Assembly: GCA_945859605.1 (NCBI GenBank)
Contig: OX243817.1
Location: forward strand, 23,724,707 to 23,788,706
Reading direction: 5' to 3'
DNA from: Lumbricus rubellus
Lineage: Eukaryota > Annelida > Clitellata > Crassiclitellata > Lumbricidae
Length of the DNA stretch: 64,000 nt
The notes beneath the pieces were generated by a model that was given only the letters and a program-made list of their open reading frames with translations, was not told where the DNA came from and made no database searches. This document shows, in pieces, positions 25,684 through 34,000 of this stretch (the stretch's first letter is position 1; the number at the start of each line of letters is the position of its first letter). Made by a program: the position numbers and the translations under genes.

Positions 25684-27677
25684 GAAACCGTGTACATCTA
25701 CAGTAACTATTGTCACTTGGTCACAACACGTTCCTCACACACAAGACGCTTTAAAAATTGGCTCTTTATTTTTCTTCTAATCACAGTTTGCCTTTGGTGA
25801 ATCGTAAATTACTTTCATCAGCATTCCAAGTTTTTCGTATTTAACTGAACAGTAGTACTACCCAAATTAGCTGCCAGAATATTTCAAATGTATTTTTTTA
25901 TGTTTGCTGCTGAGGAGATTGCAGAAGGCTGGAGCAGTTGATGTTTTTAAAATTTCATACAGAGGACTTTGCACATTTTAATCAGAAGTTTATTCAAAGC
26001 TGTGACTAACAGTCTCGGAGAAATAGGATCAGTAATATTCAGTATTTATGTATATATGCACGTCTGTATTCATTCATTCATTCGGACATTTATATAGCGC
26101 TCCTTCAAGTAAAAAAACTACTCAGAGGTGCTCCCGACTCCAGCACGCCTATATGCATTATGCACGTGTGAATGAAACTCTCATAAGTGCTGCCTTTTTC
26201 ATCAGATCCAGATGTGTTCTTTTAGCTAGGTACTCTGTGGGGTATAATGGCATAGTGGGTACCGGTATGTTCATTGCCTTGCAGCCGGAGGGTTGCAGGC
26301 TTGAATCCACCTCAAGTCACCTCAAATGGACCTTGGGCAAGTCCTTCACTTGCAATTTCATAGCGCTTCGGCGTGAAACTCCGATTCATTGTCCGTGCTG
26401 TAGTCGGGAGCACTTCTTAGTAATCTTGAAGGGGCACTATAACAAGTGCACATAAAAACTCTACATACACCGTTTACAAGCATCACAAGACTATTCATTT
26501 TTGTAAGTGTTGGGCTGGAACAGCCTGGAAGCACATCTGAGTTAAGGTATCTTGTATGAGTGACATAATTATGCAAGCACTCTGAATGAATGAACTGCTG
26601 GAATTCCTTATAGCCCAAACCATACGTTGATTGCACAAGGCAGATCTTGCACTTCAACCCACGATCACACAATCACTTACAAATAAATAACAGTACAGCA
26701 AAACCGAAAAAATCTCACTTCATAACAAATTACTGCATTTACAATTCTTAGCATTTCATTACAAGTAGGGGCGATCATGTACTATCAGGGGACGAAAATT
26801 ACACAGTGTCTTTTGCCATCAATCCACCCGAGTTTCTAATGGCTAAACTAACCCTAACACTAACCCTAACCGACCCTCACGATGCCTAACCTGAACCTAA
26901 CCAACACTGACGAAAAATACGTGCAATGACAACGCTGACGGCACTGCAAAAGACACTGTGTAATTTTCGTCCCCTGATAGTACATGATCGCCCAAGTAGG
27001 CCACCACAAACATCAAACTTAAGCAAAGTATGATAATTCATTTTACTACGCTACCCAGTAGCACTGTGTATCACTTCACGTTGCCGGTTTCATATGATAT
27101 CTGACATGCCATGTTTTGTTTTGTTTTGCAACTTATTTTTCTCTCGCTGTGACTCTTATTATCATTTCGGCTAATTAGCACAGAGAGCGCATCTGTGTAG
27201 ATATCTTGAAGGGGCGCTATATAAATTCTCAGAATGAATGAATGAATGAATGCCGTAATCAACCTGACCAAACTATAGCTATCAGTAGCATAGTAGAAGA
27301 TACCCCTCTAGGGTACTCTGAACTCACCCGATCCAGCGTATGAAAAGGTAGACAAGGACAATTCCGGTAACTGAAGCTAGCACGATAAGAGATCGATAGA
27401 TGACACCTCTGTGCTCGTCGAGGAAAACTTTAACTTTGCCTACATAATTTGATTTTATTATCAATTTAGTGTCGTTGCCACTGGTGCTCACGTTACCACT
27501 GTCGTGCGAAAGAGACGCTGTAACAGACGATATCTGGGGTGTCTGGTGATTGTTGTTTACCTCTTGCACCGGATTAACAGCCGAAACAAGGAAGGCGGTT
27601 CGATCCCTACTTCCCAGTTCACTCACTCCGATCACCAGTATGAACGAGATAAACGTGTTAAATATACTCCAGCGCAT
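5235..27677 (-). CDS. FAM174-like membrane protein, whole gene (2 coding exons)
   Basis: Joining 27328-27677 to 5235-5403 (both minus) gives 519 nt, or 172 aa and a stop. The chain is an N-terminal hydrophobic signal, a low-complexity Ser/Asn-rich lumenal stretch with N-glycosylation sequons at about residues 62 and 68, one membrane span at about 93-113, then a basic motif (RNRSKSKKYG) and an acidic tail. That order, and the 'R-rich, K/R-YG, acidic' tail just after the span, is the FAM174 family plan (small type I proteins; function poorly known). The intron is about 21.9 kb, carries LINEs, SINEs and MITEs, and has a canonical GTGAGT donor and TTGCAG acceptor. Phase 2 of exon 1 (350 nt) is completed exactly by exon 2 (169 nt). 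The paralogue (A, B or C) cannot be told. Confidence 0.8.
5417..5645. repeat. (CAT/CGT)n triplet microsatellite at the FAM174 intron end
   Basis: About 225 bp of mixed CAT, CGT and some AAT triplets lie in the last part of the FAM174 intron, directly upstream of its 3' splice site. All frames on both strands stay open (poly-Asp, poly-Ser, poly-Met and so on); these are not genes. Confidence 0.9.
5666..7209 (-). mobile_element. CR1/L2-like LINE, 5'-truncated, long open RT frame
   Basis: On the minus strand an uninterrupted frame runs from about 7209 to the TGA at 5713, about 498 codons. It starts inside the reverse transcriptase (LLPFLTILCNRSIS, NDPANYRPIANV) and contains the fingers/palm motifs, SAFDSVDHSILL, GVPQGSVLGPLLYLLY and the FADD catalytic box. 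It continues to the thumb and C-terminal region (DVLHWLPIAQRINYR, RRAFSVVGPSIWNDLP) and ends GWAGSASE. The 3' UTR is about 50 bp, with the GGCGCTATATAAATT motif and an (ATGA)n tail at 5666-5683. The endonuclease and ORF1 are missing. The intact frame suggests a fairly recent insertion. It lies in the FAM174 intron, in the gene's own orientation. Confidence 0.85.
7210..7857. other. No gene; one possible transposon end
   Basis: TACAGGGTGGGTGAAAC at about 7237 resembles the mariner-type end near 37985-38010. I found no partner end. The rest is unique AT-rich sequence. Confidence 0.35.
7858..8125 (-). mobile_element. CR1/L2-like LINE 3' fragment
   Basis: The minus strand ends with a GHGWAGSASE-like peptide (here CHGWAGSASE) and the CTGAGTAGG/GGTGCTATACAAATA 3' end. 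It is a diverged relative of the copy at 5666-7209. The 5' part has no intact RT. An old truncated copy. Confidence 0.7.
8143..8345 (+). repeat. Short (CA)n and possible tRNA-like head
   Basis: A (CA)9 tract lies at 8143-8160. TTGCGGGTTCAATTCCACGC at 8308-8327 has the form of a Pol III box B arm, but I could not fold a whole tRNA around it and no second copy is seen. Treat it as a possible SINE head. Confidence 0.3.
8400..10420. other. Mostly unique intron sequence with a SINE piece
   Basis: A partial plus-strand SINE lies at about 9131-9215 (TTGCAGCCAGAAGGTTGCAG, box B GGTTCGAACCC). A 10-bp hairpin occurs at about 9551-9597 (GGGTCAATCC ... GGATTGACCC). An 'AATAAACGGCTTACTTACTTA' style tail at about 9679-9700 resembles the one at 43717-43746. 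Nothing coding is supported. Confidence 0.45.
10425..10495 (+). mobile_element. LINE 3'-tail fragment
   Basis: GGCGCCTTCGTGAGG ... AAGGCGCTATATAAATGTTC matches the 3' end of the CR1/L2-like family on the plus strand. Confidence 0.5.
10500..11560. other. No gene seen; G-run
   Basis: A run of about 17 G lies at 10916-10932. 'ctgtccaacccgcggccacca' at 11099 onward resembles the end of a dispersed element, but I cannot place a partner. Confidence 0.35.
11575..11765. repeat. Imperfect 8/12-bp tandem repeat (ACGAACGCACAA-like)
   Basis: Nearly 190 bp of mixed AACGAACG, CACAAACG and CGCACAAA words. The Cys/Val-rich antisense frames are artefacts of the repeat. Confidence 0.8.
11770..13412. other. 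Intron sequence; short GC-richer patch and SSRs
   Basis: 11770-12030 is more GC-rich and has open frames on both strands, but no domain, splice logic or match to its neighbours, so I do not call a gene. SSRs: (AAT)n at about 12471-12522 and TA-rich at about 12883-12932. Confidence 0.4.
13413..13945. repeat. 20-bp minisatellite, about 26 copies
   Basis: The unit is ACATTTCTCTAATGCTACTT, with GCTACTT/GTTACTT as the main variant. It runs about 530 bp with few indels (one 12-bp stutter near 13660). It is inside the FAM174 intron, and both copy variants intermix. Confidence 0.95.
14250..14590 (-). mobile_element. CR1/L2-like LINE 3' fragment, degraded
   Basis: The minus strand shows a decayed C-terminal RT region (YLAGQAPIYLRELCVPVLS) and the 3' motif GGGAGCGCCTCTGAAGAG with GGCGATACATAAATT. 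Stops and frameshifts mark an old copy. Confidence 0.6.
14826..15013. repeat. (CTGT)n followed by (CT)n microsatellite
   Basis: A compound pyrimidine tract: CTGT/CTCT mix, then (CTGT)n, then about 60 bp of pure CT. Confidence 0.95.
15655..15808. mobile_element. 154-bp hAT-like MITE
   Basis: It starts CATGGGCGGAGTTTGG and ends AAACTCCGCCCATG, a 14-bp perfect terminal inverted repeat. It is flanked by an exact 8-bp target-site duplication, CCTAGGGA, at 15647-15654 and 15809-15816. The 8-bp TSD points to the hAT group. The interior has no coding capacity. Confidence 0.9.
15820..16860. other. No feature seen
   Basis: Unique AT-rich intron sequence; open frames are short and lack domains. Confidence 0.4.
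16884..16966. repeat. (CA)n microsatellite
   Basis: CGCACACGC/TGCATGCA words lead into about 45 bp of pure CA. Downstream, a direct repeat 'aagaaaattaaaagaatgtt' occurs at about 17038 and 17092. Confidence 0.9.
17967..18033. repeat. (GT)n microsatellite
   Basis: About 65 bp of uninterrupted GT. Confidence 0.95.
18040..19235. other. No feature seen
   Basis: Unique intron sequence; no coding or repeat feature could be supported. Confidence 0.4.
19240..19516. mobile_element. Two short LINE 3' fragments
   Basis: 19240-19330, minus strand: an (ATTC)n tail, TTTATATAGCACCTCTTCAAG and CTACTCAGAGGCGCTCCCAA, the CR1/L2-like end. 19468-19516, plus strand: TTACGGCGCCATAGAAATTG followed by (TTA)n, the end of the second, TTA-tailed LINE family. 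Confidence 0.65.
19520..23220. other. Mostly unique intron sequence with small repeat pieces
   Basis: Small items only: a LINE/SINE tail piece at 20042-20092 (AATCAGAGGCGCTCCCAGT), (TA)n at about 20580-20620, and a minus-strand TTA-tailed LINE end at 21033-21080 (CAATTTCTATGGCGCCGTAA). Sequence at about 21235-21300 resembles that at 37925-38010. No coding region is supported. Confidence 0.45.
23222..23435 (-). mobile_element. tRNA-derived SINE, near full length
   Basis: The reverse complement reads GGGCACGGTGGTGTAGGAG, box B GGTTCGAATCC, CCTGAGCAAGTCCTTCATT, GGGGCGCGTCTGAGTAG and CTTGAAGTGGTGC, ending AACAAGTGCTCA. Same family as 4887-5120, somewhat diverged. Confidence 0.8.
23839..24958. 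mobile_element. 1.1-kb TIR element with TA target duplication
   Basis: The two ends are GGGCATAGCCGG and its exact reverse complement CCGGCTATGCCC. Each is bordered by TA (23837-23838 and 24959-24960), as in Tc1/mariner-type insertions. The interior has no transposase-like frame but shows an internal near-duplication of purine/pyrimidine-rich text (about 24060-24200 against 24200-24330). Probably a non-autonomous element; the 12-bp TIR is short, so class is tentative. Confidence 0.65.
25436..25682 (+). mobile_element. TTA-tailed LINE, 3' end with RT C-terminus
   Basis: The plus strand encodes a C-terminal RT tail similar to the copy at 44449 (FGDHAFSVAGPRCWNSL, DSFKSRLKTHLFLKAY). It is followed by GTGAGGCGCCCTTGTAA and GACGGCGCCATAGAAATCG and a (TTA)n tail at about 25650-25682. 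This is a second non-LTR family, distinct from the (GAAT)n-tailed CR1/L2-like one. Confidence 0.75.
25690..26064. other. No feature seen
   Basis: Unique intron sequence. Confidence 0.4.
26068..26142 (-). mobile_element. LINE 3'-tail fragment
   Basis: (ATTC)n, then TTTATATAGCGCTCCTTCAAG and ACTACTCAGAGGTGCTCCCG: the minus-strand 3' end of the CR1/L2-like family, only about 75 bp. Confidence 0.6.
26237..26458 (+). mobile_element. tRNA-derived SINE, copy
   Basis: Same order as 4887-5120: a tRNA-like head with box B-like GGCTTGAATCC, CTTGGGCAAGTCCTTCACT, CGCTTCGGCGTGAAACTCCG, GGGAGCACTTCTTAGTA, CTTGAAGGGGCAC, ending AACAAGTGCACATAAAAA. Confidence 0.8.
26770..26992. mobile_element. 223-bp MITE with 47-bp perfect TIRs
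   Basis: 26770-26816 and 26946-26992 are exact inverted repeats starting GGCGATCATGTACTATC. The flanks CAAGTAGG (26762-26769 and 26993-27000) are an exact 8-bp target duplication. The ~130-bp loop carries a CTAACCCTAACCGACCCTC-type telomere-like repeat. Perfect TIRs and TSD imply a recent insertion in the FAM174 intron. Confidence 0.93.
27175..27252 (+). mobile_element. LINE 3'-tail fragment
   Basis: AGAGAGCGCATCTGTGTAG, CTTGAAGGGGCGCTATATAA, then (GAAT)n. Confidence 0.6.
27328..27677 (-). CDS. FAM174-like, exon 1 (signal, lumenal part, TM span)
   Basis: On the minus strand an ATG at 27677 starts 116 codons plus 2 nt, followed by the donor GTGAGT (27327-27322). A hydrophobic leader fills residues 4-18. 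The next ~70 residues are Ser/Asn-rich with NVS (62-64) and NDT (68-70). Residues about 93-113 (IYRSLIVLASVTGIVLVYLF) form the membrane span, ending in IRWIG at the donor. The start is the first ATG of the frame and gives a clean signal peptide. The rest of the protein is 21.9 kb away at 5235-5403. Confidence 0.8.
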
Positions 27678-27679
27678 GA

Positions 27680-28440
27680 CTGCGGTAAAGCGTACAAAAA
27701 GTTTCGAGGCCTACAACCACAAACGGTGCACTCGCATCTATTGAATAGAATCAATAGATGCTTCAGTTAAATGTCTTAAATTGAGAAAACTTGGCGTCAA
27801 GTGACATACAGTCATCGTCTGTTGACACGTTGACACTCTTGCTTTCAGGTTCCGCCTCGCCTCCTTCTCCTATAAACTACAAGTGATGATGTATCGCGAT
27901 TGCGCTCTCACCAAATGACGTCATTTAGTACAATATCGCGTGCCCTCTAGTATTTGCCGCTAAAACTATCGCAAACTATACGTATGCGACTGGTAACGAT
28001 GCTGTTAAGTCTTCAGAGTCAAAACAACGATAGGCTACACCGCTACAGTTCAATATTATAAAGTTTCAACGGTTAAAGCCAGGCCTTAACTGAGGTCCGA
28101 CGTGATTATTTTAAGACAGTTGACTAGGTGACAAAACTATAGGCCTAGCTGATGCTTCGGAAAGCTCAATAAAATCGTGCTCTTGGCTTAGGTTAATTAG
28201 GTCTAGGCTTAGGCTACCTAACAATGGAATGATAATTATCCAGACTCAAAACAATACTTGACGATTGACCTGTTCCATGATTTCCATCCGCTACATCATC
28301 TGCTACAATAATAAAATTATTATTATTGACGAGTTTTATTTCGTTGCCGCTGAAGTGCAACAGTTATGAAGATTGCATGGGTCATTCTTGACTCGCAGAG
28401 ATTAAGCAGCGAGTAGGCCTACGCCTAGTTAGCTACACCG
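27680..28440. other. 5' flank of FAM174-like gene
   Basis: Presumed promoter side of the minus-strand gene; no TATA or other site I can defend. A local palindrome TCTATTGAATAGAATCAATAGA lies at about 27738-27759. AGGCCTA-type words become frequent from here rightwards. Confidence 0.35.
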
Positions 28441-28692
28441 GTAAGCGAGAGCGGCATTCGTCTGTTGGATACAACGGACTGCGGTTCAAGCCCGGGCTGG
28501 GAGTTGACATTCCGAGATTTAGATATCTCAGGCTAGCACGCGTGGGACGCGGTGGCGCAAGCTGCTGCGGAGCAACCTTGGGCAAGTTGCTTACCCATCA
28601 TTGTCTGTAGCCTATGGAAGGCAACGGGAAACCACCTCACTCATCTCATTCCCTGGGGCGTAATGCCAATGAACCTGCCTTCGGGCAGAGAA
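28441..28692 (+). repeat. Probable SINE-like repeat
   Basis: The box B-like GCGGTTCAAGCCCGGG and the body words 'cttgggcaagttgcttaccc' and 'aacgggaaaccacctcac' have the style of a tRNA-headed SINE. It is unlike the main SINE of this window, and I see no second copy here. Confidence 0.4.
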
Positions 28693-28968
28693 CCATCATC
28701 ATCAGGCCCACGCCTCAATTGTTGCTGTCTCTGGCAAGGCTGTAGGCTATTTAGAAATGTGCTTGGGGTGGGGTGTTTGAACACCCCGAAGTGAACTAAT
28801 GTAGGATTGTAGGCCTAAAATGAAATACAGCATTTACTAACACACACAATGTATGCTAAGAAATAAGAGATCGAGGATTTAATCTTGAAGCTCGAGCTAG
28901 GCCTATTTCTATGTGAAATTTTACAATAGGCCTAGATTAAATTAAGACGATCGTCGTTATATAATATA

Positions 28969-29585
28969 TCGTCGGTTGAGAATTATAAGGCTCTATGTCC
29001 ACTTTTTGAAATTTTTTAGTTTTTGGTACCATGACGTAGATCTTGTTCAGGGCTATAATGTCATGTAAGAATCTAAGCTTCATCTTCAATATTAAAAGAG
29101 ATATTTAGAAAATTAAAAGACTCTATGTCCAGTGTTTTCATCTTTTTGAGAATTATAAGGCTCTATGTCCCATGTTTTCATCTTTTTGAGAATTATAAGG
29201 CTCTATGTCCCATGTTTTCATCTTTTTGAGAATTATAAGGCTCCCATGTTTTCATCTTTTTGAGAATTATAAGGCTCTATGTCCAATAGCAAATACGAAC
29301 GCTGCATTCAAGTCAAACCAAAATTATGTGCATTGAGTATTATGAGGCTCTATGTCCATTTTTGGCGTGGGGCATTCTTTAAAAAAATTAATTAAAATGT
29401 TTTCACGTTTTATTCACATCTTTTTGCGATGTACAATGTTACTTCATTGACAAATGAACAAAAGCCCCCAGTTACATTTTTAATATTTTCATTCTTGTTT
29501 GTGTGCCTGATTGTTGAACTTTCAAATTGGAATATCTCGGAATAGTACTTTTTGGACATAGAGCCTTATAATTCTCAACCGACGA
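28969..29585. mobile_element. 617-bp TIR element (TA target) with internal TIR-derived repeats
   Basis: The ends form an inverted repeat of about 33 bp beginning TCGTCGGTTGAGAATTATAA, bordered by TA on both sides (28967-28968, 29586-29587). The inner half of the TIR (GAGAATTATAAGGCTCTATG) recurs at about 29148, 29197, 29228 and 29264 as a tandem of about 49 bp and shorter units, with degenerate forms at 29118 and 29337. No coding capacity; non-autonomous. Confidence 0.8.
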
Positions 29586-29589
29586 TATC

Positions 29590-30670
29590 TAACCATAAAG
29601 ATAATTATTGTATGGGAACAACGTCACACTTGCTTTTACGGGCTCATCTTGGCATATCTGAACCAGTAACCCATTAGTTTAGCATCAATGAGACTATTAT
29701 ACTTAGACAAAGGTTTTGATTTTGGTAATTGTTGAATATTGCATCCAATTGTCGCCCTTCGTTTGGGAATGACCTCCACCCCACCCCCAAGCCTATCCAT
29801 CCATTCCAAATTTCTGGCAGTACCGGTATTCTCCCTCATATATCCGTCCGCCGCATAACGACGATTTTAATATTCCTCCGGTAATCCAACGCTGACAGCG
29901 TCTCAAAATAGTCTGTGCCGTTGGAGGAGCTATACGGATTTTGAATTAGCCTACAACACAATGACCGGTAGTCTATTTGATTTCCTCAGAAGCAGACCCG
30001 GCCTTAGGACAAGGCGAACGAGGCGGCCGCCTTGGGCCCCACGCTTTCAACGGTCCCGCGCTGCTGGCTATAAATTTTGCTTATTTGTTGCCCTGAGCCG
30101 CACATACTCTAGTTAAAGCAGGGCCTGTGCTCTGAAGAGATCCCGCAAAATTATCAAATTTGATGCACAATTCAATCCATCAAAAAACGTTGAAGAACAC
30201 GTGTAGCAAAGTAAGTAACTGTTGTCTAATTTCACTTCAGGCAAAACTCTGAAGGTTGCTAAGAACTCAGCCACAGAAGTGGAACAGAATTTGTTCGTGT
30301 TCGCATTCCAATCAGAATAAACCTTCTGAAATCCATACGTATGCAACAATAGAGACAATAGAGTTCGCCGAACTCTCATTGCAGGTGAGCGATTAGAGTA
30401 TAGAGAATAAACCAGTGACACGTCGCTGTTACACATACAACCGATCGAATCTCGTTGCAAGCCAAGCTTAATTGCATCTGACTATACTTGAGAATTGGCA
30501 ACAAATGTTGTTTCGGCTCGACGTTCATTGTGGTGAAAACGCAGACAATGGTGCCGTTGAAACACGCAAAATGAAGGTTTGGAAAAGCCGCATTTGCATA
30601 CAATTGTCACAAGAGCTCACTGTCAATATTTCTGCTGCAAACGTCACGTTTCGTAAGTTTCGTGAGTCTG
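29590..30670. other. Intergenic sequence, no gene seen
   Basis: Contains 'gcagacccggccttaggacaaggcgaacgaggcggccgccttgggcccc' style text at about 29991-30040, typical of a dispersed element end, but no partner was found. Open frames at 30113-30720 on both strands lack domains. Confidence 0.4.
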
Positions 30671-30681
30671 TTCCACAGTGC

Positions 30682-30688
30682 TATAAAG
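30682..30688 (+). promoter_or_regulatory. Possible TATA box of the FReD gene
   Basis: TATAAAG lies 42 bp before the ATG at 30730, which would leave a very short 5' UTR. Suggestive only. Confidence 0.3.
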
Positions 30689-30729
30689 CAGATGACCAGA
30701 TTGCTTTGTCAAACGTTTGTCTAGTGAAA

Positions 30730-31041
30730 ATGGCAATCTTTCCCATTCTCGTAACACTCTGTTTTGCTGTTGGAATGCACAGTGTTTCTTACGCCATATA
30801 TAGGCTAGTAATGGATGTACGTGAGTTCAAAGTGGCAGAAGTTCCGCCTGGATCAGAGCTATGCGCTCTCGATGCGCCTTCCGCTTCTCTGTCCTTGAAC
30901 TCCACTCTGGACTGTGCTCTCGAATGTCAACGATTCTCCTACTGCGAGAACTTCAACTACAACAATGTGAACAAAATTTGCGACATCTTCTTCAGCCGAC
31001 CAAAATGCTATGGACCTACTACAACGTGCATCCATCATCAG
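30730..31041 (+). CDS. FReD gene exon 1: signal peptide and PAN/apple region
   Basis: 104 codons, then GTATAG donor. MAIFPILVTLCFAVG forms the signal core. Six or more Cys (LCALD, DCALECQ, YCENF, ICDIF, KCYG, TCIHH) fit the PAN/apple pattern, C-x3-C helix then F-x-Y. The ATG at 30730 was chosen because the longer open frame upstream adds no signal-like start. Confidence 0.7.
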
Positions 31042-34000
31042 GTATAGCTCTTCGCTACTCTGGAATTGCAGAATAAGTCGTATGCTGATGACGTACGTCC
31101 ATGCTATGTGCATAATGTGCACTTGTGCAGTGTGTGCTGTCTTTAGCGTCGGATGTGTTGCTGCCGTGGTAAGGGGTATACAGGCAGGCCATTAACAAGC
31201 TGGCTAAAAATGCTAATAAACCAATGTACGAATGAGTGAAGAAATCAACGAACGAAGAAATGACTGAATGAATTAATGACGACTGCTGTGCTGTTTTATT
31301 TCAACATGATGTTATACTAATGATGAAGTTTTCTGTTTCAGGTTCAGTCACATCAACCTTACACGGGTGAGCGTCAATTTTATATCTTCAATTTCTGAGA
31401 TTAAATTATGGGCCTCTCACTTTAGATTAGGCTACATCAGTCTGCAGTATCACTATAATATAGATTACACCAGCAGAAAGATACAGGGACAGAGAGACAG
31501 AGAGAGGCGCAGAAACAGAGGCACATAGAGAGGCAGATAGACGGACAAACAGTCAGACAGAGACAGAGACATAGACACCTATAAAGATAAAGAAGCAGGG
31601 AGGGAGCGAGGGAGGGAGGAAGGAAGGGAGGAGGTAGGGAGGGAAGGAGGGAGGGAAGGATGGAGGGAGGTGGGAGAGAGATGCGCACCAAAAGCGCAAT
31701 AATAGCTCTTGCGCTGTCCTTGATGTTTAATGCATACATGATTCAATGCATTTCTAATATATCTTGACCTGTCGTAGATTCCAGGGAGTGTCATCAGAAT
31801 TATAGTATAAGCCTATTCAAATTAGAATGTTCTAAGATTCATGACTCATAGCTTCCTGCTGCCTATAGGTATTCCTGCCGAGGACTGTTCATTGCCGTTC
31901 ACTTATGGTGGTCGTCTGTACAACGGTTGTGCTGCGAACCTAACAGGCGATGGTTGCAACGCCTGTCTGGTTGTCAACAGAAGCGTAGCATCCTGCATGA
32001 GAAAGTTATCAGGTGAATCACTTTTATATAATGACAAATTATTGTGAAGGAAAAGTTTGTGTGCGACTAAACGGCGCACAACTGCATGTCGGGATTAATA
32101 GGCTTTAGTCCAAGCCTATTAGCTAGGAGGGTGTTTTGGTTGTTTGAACCCCCTCAAATGAAAAATGTAAATAAAATAAAATAATATAATGCATTCAGTA
32201 GCACACGATGTAAAAACCATGAAATAAAACCATGAAATAAAACCAAGAAAACATTCCTCCCCTAAATGAAAAAATTTGAAAAATAATAGTCCGAAAGCCG
32301 TTTCCGATGACCAAGAAAGATCGTAAGAAATTTTGACGGCTAAAAAAGAAACACCCCCACCCGGGCACCCCAAATCAAATCCTGGCTACGGCCTTGGTCT
32401 CTACTATCCAGAATAAGGAAAATTGCTTCTTCCTGCAATTTAGAGAGATAACGACACGGCTATTAAAAGGCCATTAGTTTTAATAAAATAATAACTAATC
32501 TTGGTTTAATAATTTCAAATGGACACACCATTATAATAGGCCTATAGAATTGCAATTCGCAGCAGGAACGGAAGTTCTCAAGTACTTACAGACGTTACAG
32601 AATTGAACGATTTTGCCTGTCATGCAAGGCTTCGATCACGTTCTGCTGCTAATTTCACCAACGCCATCCGCCGAATGGAAGGCTGAGTCGGACTTTGGTT
32701 GTGCAGAGGGAAGCGATCCCGTGTCCATGAAGGACCGTGCGCCATTCCTGCCAGAGTGTTACCATCAGTTTAAACCTCACGACTATTACTACGTGACTTC
32801 TGTTGTTTATCTCACTTAGCTGTTACAAAGATCTGCATCTTTCAGTGGCGTAGACAAGAGGGGCTAAAAAAACACTGACTTAGGAAAAGTTTTGTAAAAA
32901 GTTATTTGTCCACTTAAATAAGAAATTAAGAAAAAACACAATTGCATGCTTGTAGTAACAATTGTTTTCTTCCCTTTTGTTACTTTATTCCCTTTTTATT
33001 ATTTAATTTATTTACTGCAATACTGTTGGGATGGTGTCAGGATAGTGTATCCTTCCATCAGAACATAAACTCCCACTCCAGGGGCGCCGTTAGGCGTACG
33101 CACGTACGCAAGTGCGTACAGCGCGGAATGGCAAAAAATTTTTTTTACAAATTGTAAATTAAAGAATTAAAGCGTGAAATATTATATTTTTAGTCCAATA
33201 AATGCGATGATTGATGCAAATTAGTTTGCAGGGGGTAGTGTTTAGGAGGGGGGGGGTTTATAATTTGAAGCCTTTAGAGTTTAGACCTACACCGGTTAGG
33301 CTCTGTACTTTATAAATAGGTAAAATGTAACTGGCTTGCGGATGAATTTTGAAACGCTTTGTTGGTAGTTAGGCCTGTTTAAACTGTGAAAAATTACCTG
33401 TATGCGTACAGTGGCGGCGCCAGGGGGGCTAAGGGGGCTAAGCCCCCCTAAACGTGGCTCAGCCCCTTCAAAGGAAAAAGCTGAAAATGTCTAAAACGAC
33501 TTAGCCTACTTCGTAATAAGGAAACTAGACAATGACCAACGGCAACGAAATCAACTATATTATCATAGTGTAGATGCTTATGCCATTGGCGGCACCAGAT
33601 GAGGGGTTAGGGGCTAAGCCCCTAAATGTGACTCAGCCTCATCCCAAAGCAAAAAGCAATGAATCTCCATGTATCGGCTTAAAAGTTATTATTATTACGG
33701 TATCTTGTTTTCGGACCTCAACTGCGGCGGACGGTCATACATCGACTCACATGTGAGACATCAATTGCGACTGGGCTCGACTCCCGGAAATTGATTCTCT
33801 CTGCGACTCAATATTAGCAATTTAGCATGCACACAGTTCTCTTATTTATACCCTAATCGAGCTGCAGGGGACAGAGGGCTGAGGTCCGGGCCGGTCTGAG
33901 AACCGGTCTGGCGGGAGAAAGAAGCAGAGATCCGCGATGGCGGACCAGGGTGTTGAGGTACCGACCGGTCTGAGGTTCGGACGGGTCTGGAAGAGGGAAG

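Noticed and set aside
32601..32819. Possible exon between FReD exons 3 and 4 (acceptor GACGTTACAG at 32600)
   Set aside because: Entering in phase 1 it reads ELNDFACHARLRSRS... and stops after about 28 codons with no usable donor; the longer open frame there is out of phase. Exon 3 joins 36069 cleanly without it. It could be a rare alternative last exon or an exon relic.
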